Below, piece after piece: positions 44,788 through 58,973 of a stretch of DNA of 64,000 nt (position 1 is the first letter of the stretch; every line of letters starts with the position of its first letter). The notes under the pieces are model-generated. The model saw only the letters and a list, made by a program, of their open reading frames with translations. It was not told the DNA's origin and did not search any database. The DNA is taken from positions 686,501 to 750,500 of the forward strand of contig JALECJ010000258.1 in assembly GCA_023515745.1 (NCBI GenBank). Reading direction: 5' to 3'. The position numbers and the translations under genes were made by a program. Source of the stretch: Amoeboaphelidium protococcarum. Lineage: Eukaryota > Aphelidiomycota > Aphelidea.

Positions 44788-45525
44788 ATGGCAAAGAACG
44801 CAGAAAAGTCCAAGTCTATGCTGTATAGATGGAGGGAGACTCAACTGGCAGAGCTGGGTTTGATTGTGCCGCGCTCAAAGCCAGTGAAGAGAAGAGATGG
44901 TCCTGTAAAGACTACTCAGTTGGAGATACGCAGATTACAACTGCTGGAATAGATTGGCAAGAAGATTACTGCCATAGTAGATGATATAAAGTAGAAGAAA
45001 ATGTCAGAGGATGAGCTGCGTTAGCTAAATGACGAGATTAATGATCTTATGCGAGAGAAGAATTAGATTGAAGATGATATTGTGGCTAGAGGTGGACACG
45101 ATTATAAAAAGAATGTGCTTTAAGCTACAAATCCTATAGCTAATCTAGATTAGGGGCGAGCGATTGCTGATGGTAGAATGGATTATAAATATTATGGCCG
45201 TTCGGTAGAGCTACCGGAAGTGCGCGATCTATTCAAAGAGGAGGATCAGTAAAAGCGATTAAGAGCCGGCTATCCCCAAGACAGAGAGGCGTGGATGAAG
45301 GTTATACAAGAGGATGCATACTATGGCTATGCGCGGTAATAAGATTCGAAAGATGATTAATCATATCTACAGTTATTAGAAGCTGAAAACACCACGTAAT
45401 CGTAAATGGGTGTCGACGTTGTAGAACCAAACTTTGAATGGCCCACCGATCTGCCCACCCAAGATCAAGTCTAAAGCTTCCTCGTCGATTTTAAACGCAA
45501 GCAATTACTCTCATCGCTCGAATGA
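44788..45525 (+). CDS. ISY1: Pre-mRNA-splicing factor ISY1
   Basis: A single exon of 245 codons. The N-terminus MAKNAEKSKSMLYRWR, the LNDEINDLMREKNQIEDDI block, RGGHDYKKN, YKYYGRSVELPEVRDLF and the EDAYYGYAR end are all ISY1 signatures. ISY1 is part of the NineTeen complex and sits near the first-step active site of the spliceosome. The length equals yeast and animal ISY1 cores (235-285). It lies 116 bases downstream of the GTPase/uL16m gene in the same direction. Confidence 0.93.
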
Positions 45526-45770
45526 TTAAATTTTATGGATTGCTGTTGTAATATACTCATTTTCTAATTATGTTGCGCGTGATTAACTACTGTATATGCT
45601 AAAGCTTTTAGAAAGGTAATTGGACCTAAACCTTTTATTCGTAGGACACACAAAGCAAAAAACTCTGGCTTTAATCACTCCAGCCATACACTCTTGTTAT
45701 TATTACCAACCCGCCTGCCAATTCAATTATACTGCTAAATAAATTCTTGAACAGGGAATCCTTATCCCGA

Positions 45771-46817
45771 TCAATTACCTTCGCCACCTTCAGCGTTGAT
45801 CGTAGCTAGACGCTCCTTCTCCTACTCAATCTTCTGATTAATCAATTGAATAGCCACATCGATTTGTGCAGGTGATCCACCAATAGTGATGACTCTCTTT
45901 TGGGAAGTTGAGGCTGCACCATCCACCATATCATTGCCATCTTGAGCATTTTCAACATGTATTTGGCAGCCAGACTTTCGACGAAGATGCTGTATATTCT
46001 TACCTCCACGACCAATAATACATCCAATGTACACAGAGTCGACACTTATATCTCTAGTCTCCTCAGGTTCACCTCTCGTCTACGGTGCTCCAGAAGACAT
46101 ACGACCTCTTCGCGGGGTAGATGAAGACGACTAACTATACTGAGACGAGTCCACCCCAGGCTAATAGTACGTATTACCTAGAACCTTCTTCTCACTCTCA
46201 GCATCGCGAACAATCCCGACGGTTCTACCCACAGCCAAGCCAACTTTATCAGATGCACCTATAAAACTAACACTTCTATCATCGCTGTGTCCTAGCATGC
46301 TATCAGACACCATCATCTTTATGCCAAAGTCTTCTTACAACGACTTTATAGTGGATCCACCTTTACCAATAACAGCGCCTACATAGAAATTAGGGATCAG
46401 CAGGTTGACCTCCACCTCGGTATCAGACAGCGGTTAACCAGATAGTACAGATCTAGGTGTATACACCCGTCTACCTTGCTCTTCTGCACTCTTGGCCATT
46501 TCAAGACGGTGTTGTAACAGTTTGCGGCTCACGAATTGCACGGCATTGCCAATCTACTCAGCCTTCTCCGCACTGATAAACAACACTCTCTCCTTGGCTC
46601 CTTCCACTGCTTCGCTCATTCTCAACTTTACTTGGCAGGAGTCTCTAATCTCTTGAGCAGTCTTACCACCAACACCAATAATGAGGCCTGCATCCCTGGC
46701 TGAGATGAGACAACGAATTCCATGCAGTCTCACTCTCTCCTCCTACTACTATTACTACTATTCTTTCGCTGCATTGCCCATCAGCGCACCGTAAGCTTTA
46801 GCTTAATCTTCAGACAT
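45771..46817 (-). CDS. Triple KH-domain RNA-binding protein (PCBP/Pbp2-like)
   Basis: A single exon of 348 codons with three KH domains. The first, at about 33-100, has GLIIGVGGKTAQEIRD; the second, at ~140-210, has FYVGAVIGKGGSTIKSL; the third, at ~260-335, has YIGCIIGRGGKNIQHLRRKSG. Each GxxG loop is intact, so all three should bind single-stranded RNA or DNA. A Ser/Arg/Gly linker separates domains two and three. A run of six consecutive TAG/TAA codons near residue 23 gives a Gln tract. Relatives include fungal Pbp2/Hek2 and animal PCBP/FUBP regulators of mRNA localisation and stability. Confidence 0.88.
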
Positions 46818-47186
46818 TGTTATTCAACTTTACAAAAGGCTTGAATTTAGAAAAATTAAAATAGAGCGAACAATAATTGACCAGTCTAAGCCACCTATTA
46901 CAATGAATATTAAATACAACAAGAGAATGACTGACTGAATGAATGAAATACTCGCGCAGTTCTGTCTCTTTGGAATAAAAGAATCCTGAAACGGTCGGGC
47001 GATTTGTTCAACAAAACATCGACTTGGAGGAAACGTGGCGGCCGTGATTTTGAAGACGCGCCGCCCGTTTAAACGTTTGTTAAACGACGTCAATTAAATC
47101 TACTGTAGTTTAAAAAAATTAAAGTTGAATAGAATTGATAGGTAAATATTAGGAATGTTTCAACTGATCACCGTCCTAAATCATTA
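46818..47186. other. Intergenic region
   Basis: About 370 bases between two minus-strand genes, including a GC-richer patch at 47020-47080. A minus-strand open frame exists but looks like promoter sequence. No RNA gene was recognised. Confidence 0.4.
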
Positions 47187-49772
47187 TCAAAATCCGCGAC
47201 GCTTGCGATTAATGAGGTAGACAATACAACCGCATAGTCGCACTAAAGACTGCACAGCAATGAAATACATCAGAAATGCAACGTATGGATTTTACTGATT
47301 AGCTCCACCTCCAGCTAGATCATTAGTCACGAGCGGACTGCTTATAATAGCTATTAACAGACCGTTACTCAAAATCCACGCCAGTACCAGCCATGTGCGA
47401 AAGTTCTTATAATAATCCTCCTTCTTGCTATTGGCATCCCGAGGAATATGCTGCTTGGGAGGACGGACGGCAAACTTAGTAGCGATTTATTTGTAATTAT
47501 CATCAAGTGTGTTCTAAGAGACTGCAGGAGGCGCCATACACTCGTGCTGGTCAATGTTCATGATTTCCTAGGTGATCTTCTTCTTCTCCGTCGTGCTCAT
47601 CTCAGTGGCGCCTTTAGTTCCCCAGCTAATATCATTAATGTTACAGTACGCGTATACAGATACAGTGTTTATGTAGCTCGGTAGGAGCAATAAGTATTGT
47701 AATATACAAGTGACAATGTGTATCAGTTCTCCATACATAAGAGAACTTAAAAAGTACACACCATACGTGCTCGCCACTGCTAAAACTATATCTCTACTAG
47801 TGCCTCCATTGACGATCCATGACGTTCCTGAAGTGGGCCATGATTAAATAATCAGCAGGACAGATATAGTCAATAGGTAACACATCACCAATGCAAACAC
47901 CACCATTGATCCAATGTAGATCACTTTTGCACCTTGTGGCCGATTACCAAGCCCGCACACAAAAATTGAGATAATCACGGCCCAGTACGCATATCTCAGC
48001 AGTTCAAACACAATTACGTACTACTGTCGGAATGTCTACTGCGTCAACAGATAGAAGGATAGATAAAAGTTGCCAATACCAAACCAGCCAAAAAGCAGAT
48101 TAATAAAACTGTAAAACATTTCAAACGTCAAACACAATTTACGCATAATCGAGTGGTTGGTGCTGTAGAATCTGCCCAAATTAAAAATGGCATACGCTGA
48201 GCAGAACATTGAGCCATTATTCCACCTACGACGTTGGGATATAAACTCATGAGCTGTAGGTGGGACATCAGTCTCTGCAATTGCATCCTTTATATACGTC
48301 AGAATCCATTAGCTGTTACGTTTGGCCACCAACTCTAAGCACAAAATTCTATCCTCTGCCAAGTACATATTACTTTCAAACACATTCCCCTTCTAAGCAG
48401 CCGCACCTCGAGGATCCTCGCCTTTGAAGTAACTAAACAGCGGACCTTCATCAGCATCAATATCCTACAATGCCTCCCATCTATAGGCAGAAAAAGCACC
48501 AGGCAATACGCTAATGTACCCAAAGCAGGATTCCAGAGTCTTGTCCAGAATATTGCTCATTTTGTACTCAAAATTCTACGCAGCCACAAGTGGATTCAAA
48601 AGATTACAAGCATATTCACCACCTCTACCCATCAGAACAGTGATTTCTCCGCACGCACCAGCCACAGTCAAGTTCCGATCGAATGCTTTCCACAGATTAT
48701 AGATGGAATCATCAGTCTTGGGCCTCGTTCCCACATCAATTAGAATACATGCGAATGGATTCAGCATAGGTGCGAATGATCTAAAGAGCCATTTATGACT
48801 ATTAAGCTTCTTCTAATTCTTCTCTTTCAAGGCAAATACGACTTGGATAGGTACAGTTCGCTTCTAATACCCTTTCATATACATATCTTGGTCAATCACA
48901 GCCATTGTGGTGGTCTCAAACAGGTGGCAAGTCACATCCTTAACTTGATTGTCATCAGTCGGGTCTGCACGTTTAGTAATCACAGAATCTGGATGGTAGG
49001 CGCCCATAAGTTGAAGCATTTCCAGTACTCGCTAATGACACTTTTATCTACCATCACTGATGATCATTAGGACAATCTTCTGCCACGGATCGTCACGCCA
49101 CACTACATCACCGCGAACCACTGCAACATTGGTAGCAGATGATGTCTATGGACTAATAAACGTCGAACCTAGCGGATCCTTCATCATATTCACTGCGGCA
49201 ACACTGCGATTATTACGGTACAAATCATAAATGTACCTAATGTTAGCCAGAACGCCATCAAGTGTCCGTATAAGAAACTCATCCGATTCATTGTACATTG
49301 TAATAGCGATAAGCAGCTCAGTACGTCTCTACATCATACACTGCCGCATGGTGTACTTGAACTCTGGCACTGAAAAGTCTTCTGGATCGTGCACAATAGG
49401 CGTGTAATAACACGATGAGAACTCATCCGACTCTCTGTACGCAGGCTCTTACGCCTTCCTCACATCTCTGCTCTAAGGAAGTTGGAAGGTATGACATCCG
49501 ATACGTTTAGGCTGATCAGCTTTACGGTATGCATCTTGATCAATTTGTGCCGACAAAAGTGGTGACTTAGGCATACTAACCTCCAGCTTCTCTCTATTCC
49601 CATTCTGACCCAAATCTTACATCTCCAACACCGTGTCTGCATTAGAGTACACTGCCGACACTGGACGACTTGTGTGTCGTCTGGGTGGTTTCATAACACC
49701 ACCGCCACCATCCTGGCCCGTAGCAGTAGTTACGGTCTACTAAGAACTTATGGAAGGGCGATGACTTTACAT
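47187..49772 (-). CDS. CHS: Chitin synthase, division I
   Basis: A single exon of 861 codons. The N-terminal ~100 residues are Gln/Ser-rich. The catalytic region holds [44 protein letters not shown] (EDR) and the QRRRW product-site motif at about residue 512. After it come several membrane spans, SWGTKGA (the SWG site), and two C-terminal spans. It makes chitin from UDP-GlcNAc at the plasma membrane. The EDR/QRRRW/SWG set and the absence of a myosin or cytochrome-b5 front place it with class I-III enzymes of fungi and relatives. In-frame TAA/TAG codons occur throughout yet never within an invariant non-Gln site, which supports the UAR=Gln reading. Confidence 0.95.
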
Positions 49773-49837
49773 ATTCAAATTCTACGTTGACGAGGACAAT
49801 TGCTCCAAAGGCCTCCATCCAACAGACGCACTTTATT

Positions 49838-50315
49838 ATGAGCCAGTCGCCAGCAGATCAGCCGTACTATCTCTCGCGTCCAAACTATTCTCAGACATTA
49901 TTACCACTACAGAACTTTACAAATCTTAGTGTGACAATCCTTGAAACTAATTTAATAACAGCCAAGACTTTAACTTCAGAAGGTCAAATGTAAAGTGCAA
50001 AATCAATAGCTTCAACAACACGAAGTTTTAGGTGAAGAAGAGTTCGTGAATGAATCAAATCTCTCTTTCTCTTCTTGAAGTCAAGCCACGTCTGGAGCGT
50101 CTTTACAGAAATGAACACTTGGACTGATGACAACTCTCTACTAGGAACACGAGGAAGTAAGAGATGAATTTGGTCAAGTGAAACGAGCGAGGAACAGTGT
50201 GGCGCGTCTGACCGAAAAAGTCTTGGCATTTCCTGAAGAAGTCTCATCAAAGCTCAGTTTAGCGCTGGTAACATTAGTTTTATTCGGTATAAATAAAAGT
50301 AGAAGATCTATCTGA
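49838..50315 (+). CDS. Possible small tail-anchored protein (spliced model)
   Basis: Proposed exons 49838-50031 and 50162-50315 give 115 codons; the 130-base intron would start GTGAAG and end AAGTAAG. The joined product has a Pro/Gln start (MSQSPADQPYY), a Ser/Thr/Gln helix, a coiled-coil-like segment (VKRARNSVARLTEKV) and a C-terminal hydrophobic span followed by KSRRSI, the pattern of a tail-anchored or SNARE-like protein. Without splicing there are two short frames (65 and 62 codons). The donor is weaker than others here. The family is not recognised. Confidence 0.35.
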
Positions 50316-50407
50316 CCAACTTCAAACCCAACACGCTTCATAAGGCAATAATTGTTAAATTGGACAATATATAACAAGATCTTTATCGACGAAAATAGTG
50401 TAGTAAA

Positions 50408-51370
50408 TCACTTTTTAATAGGGGCAACAATCTTAGACTTTTTCCAGTGTTCCACCTTCTCTTTCAGAGTGTCACCTAATGCAACCATGCAAGTTGTCTA
50501 CCAAGCACCTAGTCCAACTCTTGGAACTGCGCCTCTGAAGAATCCTTTCAAGCCATTATTCTGATAGATCCATTTACCAGCATTAGCAATAGTCATCTTC
50601 TTAGGGCGACCTTCAGTGGCGACCTGAGACTACATCTCAACTCGGATCACCTCGATCGGCTGATTCCAACAGGATAAACCTCCTCCAATGGTGGAAGCCA
50701 AAATCTTCTGCCCTGGAGTGAGCGCCTTCTTCATTCTAATCTCATCTTCACTGTCACCTCTCAGCGACCTGATGGTGTTCTCAGCAATTCTCGACAGACC
50801 GAGACGACTACCCCAGTTGGTACATTGTCTCAGGGCGACGGCATTGACACCCTTGTTGATACCGCGGATACCTTCCCGCCTCAGTATATCCCTTGCGATC
50901 TGGATAGAGCCAACATCCGCGGTACCAGGCGGACTCTTGTGACGGGTAATCTCCACCGTCTTCATGAACGTACAAAAGCCCATGGTGGTGTACGCCTGTG
51001 CAATACCACCACAACATCCGGCGAGAATGCCAGCAGTTCCCGGACTGAACTTGAACTTGGATGAGAAGATATACTCCATCTCGCTGGCTGTGAAGAGCAA
51101 CACTGCGCCCTTAGTACTTGCCTCCACCCATGCCCACGGAATCAGGCCTTGGTAGAAACCGACAACACCACCACGACTGTACACCTACTTCATAGATTCC
51201 ACCATAGAGATGCCTCTATTCGCAGCCATATAAGTTTTAAGCACTTCAAACGGCTGACCCAGAGTAGAGATTTCAAATATATTCAACCCGGCACCTAGCG
51301 CCAAGTTACTGAATGAGATGGGCTTTCGCTCCCCCGGTGCCTTTGAAGTTACAGTATCAACAATCGCCAT
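50408..51370 (-). CDS. YHM2: Mitochondrial citrate/2-oxoglutarate carrier (YHM2-like)
   Basis: A single exon of 320 codons, the usual mitochondrial carrier size, with six spans in three repeats. The start [20 protein letters not shown], then [35 protein letters not shown] and the ending [19 protein letters not shown] follow YHM2 closely. The PxE/DxxK-type signatures are modified as in that subfamily. Yhm2 exchanges citrate for 2-oxoglutarate across the inner membrane and supplies cytosolic reducing power and acetyl-CoA; in yeast it also associates with mtDNA. Confidence 0.9.
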
Positions 51371-51801
51371 TCTGAGTCTTATTAGGTTGCTTAAACTACC
51401 GTAAGAAATACAGCGAGAGATTAGTTGTCTATAGGAACTTAAGAGGTCAGGACGCTTATAAAACTATAAGAGGGAAGGGACAAGTTTCAAGAGGCACCAA
51501 CAACAACAACGCCGCTGAATGAGAAAAACAACGATCGCTTACTGTTCTAACGAGGAGAAGAAGAAGAAGCAGATGGATTGAGCAACTGACTGACTGAAAG
51601 GGCGACGCTCGCTTGGCTCTTTTCTGTAGAATGTTTACTAAGAATTTTTTTGTCCTTTCGCTCAGAGTGGAGAGACATTACAGAGCACAGGTCGGCACTA
51701 CTGCTCATTACTATTCGTCCATTTAGTATCATAGTCTACGGCACTTTTTTTTACGTTGAAAGGAGAATCGATTATATTGAATTGTAGAAGTGTTGTTAAA
51801 G
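51371..51801. other. Divergent promoter region
   Basis: About 430 bases between the YHM2-like and USP genes, with a short GAA repeat at about 51554-51569. No gene is supported. Confidence 0.4.
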
Positions 51802-54639
<2,838 letters not shown>

Positions 54640-54690
54640 TTATTTCATTTACTTAACTTATATCAAGTTTCAGTTGCTCTTATAGTTTTA

Positions 54691-55074
54691 ATGGAAGAAT
54701 CTACTTTCGATTTACATTCAGTTTATCTGTTAGATCATCAAAATGTGTTTAATTTTCGCCGCACTCGCATACGAGAGATGTCTAATAACTGTTAGTCAAA
54801 GATTGATAAGTTCAACAATAACATCAGGTAAACATTCTTGTTCGCCCAAATAGATCTCCCTTCTACTCACTACAGTATAAAATCGATTATTAAAAGGGAC
54901 GCGTTGTATCCTGGACCCGTGGCTTTCATTGAATGCAAAACAATAACAGTCCTTTGCAGTAAACACCACGCACAGCTCAGCGAAAGAATCTTGATAAAAG
55001 TGACCCCTGGGAACAGCTTGATGGCTGTATTTCTAATCAACCCTTAATCCTCATCCTTGTTTGCCACTATATGA
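54691..55074 (+). CDS. Hypothetical protein, 127 residues
   Basis: An ATG-to-TGA frame with two in-frame TAA/TAG codons, starting 51 bases after the USP stop. The product is moderately basic with segments such as FRRTRIREMSNNC and IKRDALYPGPVAFIEC. There is no signal peptide, membrane span or known motif. A frame of this length can occur by chance when only TGA stops, so reality is uncertain. Confidence 0.3.
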
Positions 55075-55252
55075 GTCCAATGTTGTGGCAGCTGCTAGAA
55101 AGAAGCATATTCAGACTCTAAGAAACGAGTATTAATACAGTTTCATCGGGGATGCAGACACTCAGACAGGCGATGTAGAAGCAATATTATTGTGTTCACT
55201 CATAATCCACGCTAATCACATTAATCTCACACACTGTTGTTTCTCAAAATAA

Positions 55253-55720
55253 ATGAAATGGCAGTTTACGCCCTTTTATATCAATCAAGCAGAGGCTTAT
55301 ACTTGGGTATATCAAACAAGTCAACACATACGCGACACTCGATTCATTGAAACGATGCCATTCGTTGTCAACCGCCAATCGTCAGATATGACTTGTAGCG
55401 CTAGGATTCATAGGGACATCCGAAAGAGACGTATTATTATTACTCATTATATTAAACGCTATTCACAATCACAATTCCTTCCCAGAATAGAAGGTTTACA
55501 CGCCAAACCAACCTTTCATGCACAACAACAGCTCACACTCGAGTCACTGATCTCACACCTGTATGCCTCGACTTGGCACCATGCAGCTAACGTACATCAT
55601 TATGGCGACCATTGCAATTTACACTTGATTGTTATTACTGAACATTATAGACCAGTTGTCTCATAACAAAAAAGTCTTCCGATGAAACATCAGCTTCTTA
55701 CTGATTAAAATGGAACTTGA
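55253..55720 (+). CDS. Doubtful His/Gln-rich ORF, 155 residues
   Basis: An ATG-to-TGA frame in an otherwise gene-free stretch. Composition is rich in His, Gln, Thr and Arg (for example WHHAANVHHYGDH), unlike the neighbouring housekeeping proteins. No motif, signal or homologue is recognised. I list it because the stretch 55075-55833 has no other gene. Confidence 0.2.
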
Positions 55721-55833
55721 TTGATATCAACATTATCGCGTTTAGAGATCAGACAGGTTCAAACAAGTTGAATCTGGTTTTCAAGCAGATCAATTAATTT
55801 CGCGCATACTATTTAGTCAAATGCCATATAGAA

Positions 55834-56754
55834 ATGGCGACTCCAATCTCAATACTAGTCATTTCTGATATACACTTCTCCATGTAGAATCTTCAGCGAT
55901 TGAAAGAGTTTATTCTGGATAACAAGTTAAAGTATGACATGATACTCTGTCCAGGAGATTTGGGGAACGTGTACCATGATAAAGCAAACATTAGCCAACG
56001 CGAGATTGACTAGCATGAAACTTAGCTACATTAAATGCTAGAGTATATAGATGAACATCTATGCGTCAATGACATTAAATTCTATTGGATTCCTGGTAAT
56101 CATGATGTCGAGTCTGCGTTTATAGTGTCCACTGATGGTAATAATTAGGTGGATTTAACGCGTGGTGGTCATCATTTCAAGAATGTTGTCAGCGTCCATA
56201 AAAGAGTACTTGATATCACACCACCACATTGTAGAGATGCATCGCTCTATATAGCTGGACTCGGAGGATCTACGCCTGGATACAAGTATCATGATTTCAA
56301 TTACTTTGAATGGGATGGGTATCCGTACAGATTTCATCATCATCCGGAGGAATGGATGAGCAGTGATTTGGGATCTTTGTTAAGTTAACAACAATTGCGA
56401 TAGTCGCACTCAAATTGCCATGGTGGAAGAAATACTATTCTAATGACACATTGTGGACCAGCTTATGCTAGCACCACTGACATTAATCGGTAACCTCTAG
56501 ATTAGAATTCGCGCATCAACTCTGGCTCATTTGCCTTGAATTAACACCTAATGCACTCGTATATTCAATCAACAGTCTGTTTGAACATTCATGGTCACAC
56601 TCATTATGGTATTGGTAGATAGTAAATTGGTAGTATCAGTGTCCTTAATCCAGGTTCACTCAAAGACGGTAATTTGATGCTCATCACCTTACACGGTTCA
56701 CGTGATGATCAGTAGTGGATGGTGAAAGAGACTAGATTTTTAAATGTTTCGTGA
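55834..56754 (+). CDS. Calcineurin-like metallophosphoesterase
   Basis: A single exon of 306 codons. The metal-binding motifs appear in order: ISDIHFS (motif I), CPGDLGN (II), WIPGNHDVES (III), THCGPAY (IV) and NIHGHTHYGIG (V). Near the C-terminus, SVLNPGSLKDG matches the end of small cytosolic metallophosphoesterases related to MPPED/YfcE. The substrate is unknown. At least a dozen in-frame TAG/TAA read as Gln. Confidence 0.9.
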
Positions 56755-56922
56755 TCTCTACCCTGCATAAATTATTGTAATTGGTTCAAAGATAGTATCT
56801 ATTCAATACTTTATAGTGACTAGTATATTGTTTTAGTATTAAGTCGCCATCTTGAAATGAAATAAAATATCAAAACATGACATACAAACAACAAGTATAT
56901 ATATTTCAGTAGTCAAATCAAA

Positions 56923-57372
56923 TCAAGCACCCAAAATGGTCTTGCAAAAGGTTTCATAATTCACAAATCCACTCTTGTCAACTTCAACACATTTCAGCAA
57001 TTCATCAACCTCAGCATCGCTCAACTTCTCACCGAGGGATGTCAGAACATAACGCAACTCACCACTGCTGATGGATCCGTTACTCTCCTTGTCAAACACT
57101 TGGAAGGCGGAAATAAACTCCTCCAAAGTACCGGATGGCTTGAATTCCTCTCCACTGGTGACCAGAGCTAGGAACTGATCAAAGTTTACCAATGAGGCCT
57201 TATCGCCGCCAAACTGTTGCACCAGTTCATTCAAACGGCTCTGAGTTGGATTCTGGTTCAGAGAGCGCAGTAAATCTCCCAGACTGCCAGCTTCAATAGT
57301 ACCATTTCCCTTCTTGTCGAACAGACTGAAAGCTTCCTTATACTCGGTAACTTGATCTTCTGATACAGGCAT
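56923..57372 (-). CDS. Myosin essential light chain, Cdc4/Mlc1-like EF-hand protein
   Basis: 149 codons, the size of calmodulin-like light chains. EF-hand-derived segments are [46 protein letters not shown] and [15 protein letters not shown]. Several Ca2+-ligand positions are replaced, as in essential light chains. It starts at the ATG at 57372. In yeasts Cdc4/Mlc1 binds the IQ motifs of type II and V myosins and is needed for the contractile ring. Notably few TAR codons occur here. Confidence 0.88.
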   Translation of the reverse strand: MPVSEDQVTEYKEAFSLFDKKGNGTIEAGSLGDLLRSLNQNPTQSRLNELVQQFGGDKASLVNFDQFLALVTSGEEFKPSGTLEEFISAFQVFDKESNGSISSGELRYVLTSLGEKLSDAEVDELLKCVEVDKSGFVNYETFCKTILGA

Positions 57373-57900
57373 CTTTAAATTATTATTATTGTTACAGTTG
57401 ATATTACTCCACACAGTACTAAAAATCAGGATTTAAGTCCCAGGTGAATAATAAAGCTGCGAATAAGAAGGAATAAGGGGCGGCGGCTGTTGGTGATGAG
57501 ATTTGTTGTTGGTTGTTTCACTTTGTCAACGATCGTCCGAGGTGAAATCGTCAAACAACGACGACATTGTTGAATGGAGGTGACTGTTCACAGGTGGCAC
57601 ATTACTAGCAAATTTTCATTTAAATAACACATTTTTTTATTGATTACAATATGCCCTGAATTTAAAGCAATATAAAAGATTTCTTACTACTTATTATAGC
57701 CTGTGCGACTAGTCGCTTGCGGCCCGTCCAGAACCGTGTTTTTTCTTAGTTGGAAATTATGCGGTGACATTGACAATAATGACGTTTTGCATTGCACATA
57801 TTGTGAAATATTTTAAAACATTCAAATAATTATGCACCACATTCATCGAATTTATTACAAGGCATCTTCAGCTCAGTATCAGCGACTCTTATTTCGGTGA
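57373..57900. other. Intergenic region
   Basis: About 520 bases; the part next to the light-chain gene is its promoter, with a GC-richer stretch at 57470-57550. Nothing else was recognised. Confidence 0.4.
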
Positions 57901-58319
57901 TAATCAGTCAATGCATAAATTTAAATCTTTTTGCCGGTGCTGGTGCAATTTCGGCGTCTGGAGGTGGTTGTGGCAATACGTTTGGCATTTCTCCGCGCTT
58001 GGTTATGATTATTAAACTTGCAAATATAGTCTCATGCAGGGCTTGGCATTCAGTTTTCTGTCAGGCATTACTGTGCTCTTCACTTGACACACCGCCAACG
58101 CATGATCACCTTTGCGTGTACTGCGACATCTTCCTGACCACGCAAATCTACCACTTCTGTCCTTAGATGGATTTTATTCTATACAGACGAACGATCAACG
58201 TCCAGAGCACAGGTTGTCTTGACAATTTGTACCTTCTGGTGTAGCAGACGTAAGGAGCGCTCAGACTGGTCAAAAACGTGGCGCCATTCCAACGTGATGC
58301 TTGTCTGGAAACTAACGCG

Positions 58320-58703
58320 TCAGTGATCAATCACAGCCCAGCGTACATGGAGCAATTAAGGTAAGTCCCTCTGGGTAATATGATCAGGAACATTCGAGCC
58401 AACCAAATAAACATACAAATAATCACTCAAATCCTTACACGGAAGTGGAATTACTTCAACTACTGTCATTGCGTTTTCAACATCCTAAAAGAACGAACAC
58501 AAATTCCCGCGTAAAGCACGTTGCGAACCAGCACTAGTTTTGCCTAGAACAGATTATAATCGGAAGACAGCGCATCGAGGACGAACCAACGCTATACACA
58601 ATTCTTCAATATAAGTAATCTGTTTAAGACATTCGTGGACCTGTCCAATCAAATTACCGTTGGCAAGACTCTGAGATGGTATCTATTTCTTACAAAGACT
58701 CTT
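58320..58703 (-). pseudogene. DUF6570 fragment of a Helitron-like element
   Basis: A 127-codon minus-strand frame, open from a TGA at 58704 to a TGA at 58320, has no convincing ATG. It closely follows the DUF6570 domain found at the front of Helitron-type replication/helicase proteins: KKQIPSQSLANGNLIGQV, EELCIALVRPRC, QRALRGNLCSFFQDVENA, and YLVGSNVP then HVRWAVIDH. The expected continuation breaks off at the stop. More coding-like minus-strand pieces in other frames occur at 57908-58315 (a stretch with MPNVLPQPPPDAEIAPAPAK). Helicase and Rep parts are absent, so this is a decayed remnant. Confidence 0.65.
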
Positions 58704-58973
58704 TCAACACGATTAGAAAATTACCACTTGTCTGGAATCAGGGAGATATCCATGCGGATCCAAAATTTAATCTTGCAAAGATTTCGGTAGAGTCCTTTAA
58801 ATGAAATTAACTGCCTCTCTTTTGACTATCAGTGAATTCAATCTGAACACTATGTTAAGACTTACAGCGACTAGACGACAAATTTGTTCAAAACTTACTT
58901 AATCCAATCGTATCCTGTCACACCACAGCAGATACAGGTAAATCTACCTTCTGCCAGATGAATGAATTTCTGA

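Noticed and set aside
46830..47093. Minus-strand 87-residue frame
   Set aside because: Lies in the promoter of the KH gene, no conserved motif, and no extension when TAR is read as Gln.
50688..51155. Plus-strand frames across the YHM2-like gene
   Set aside because: Antisense shadows of a carrier with all expected signatures.
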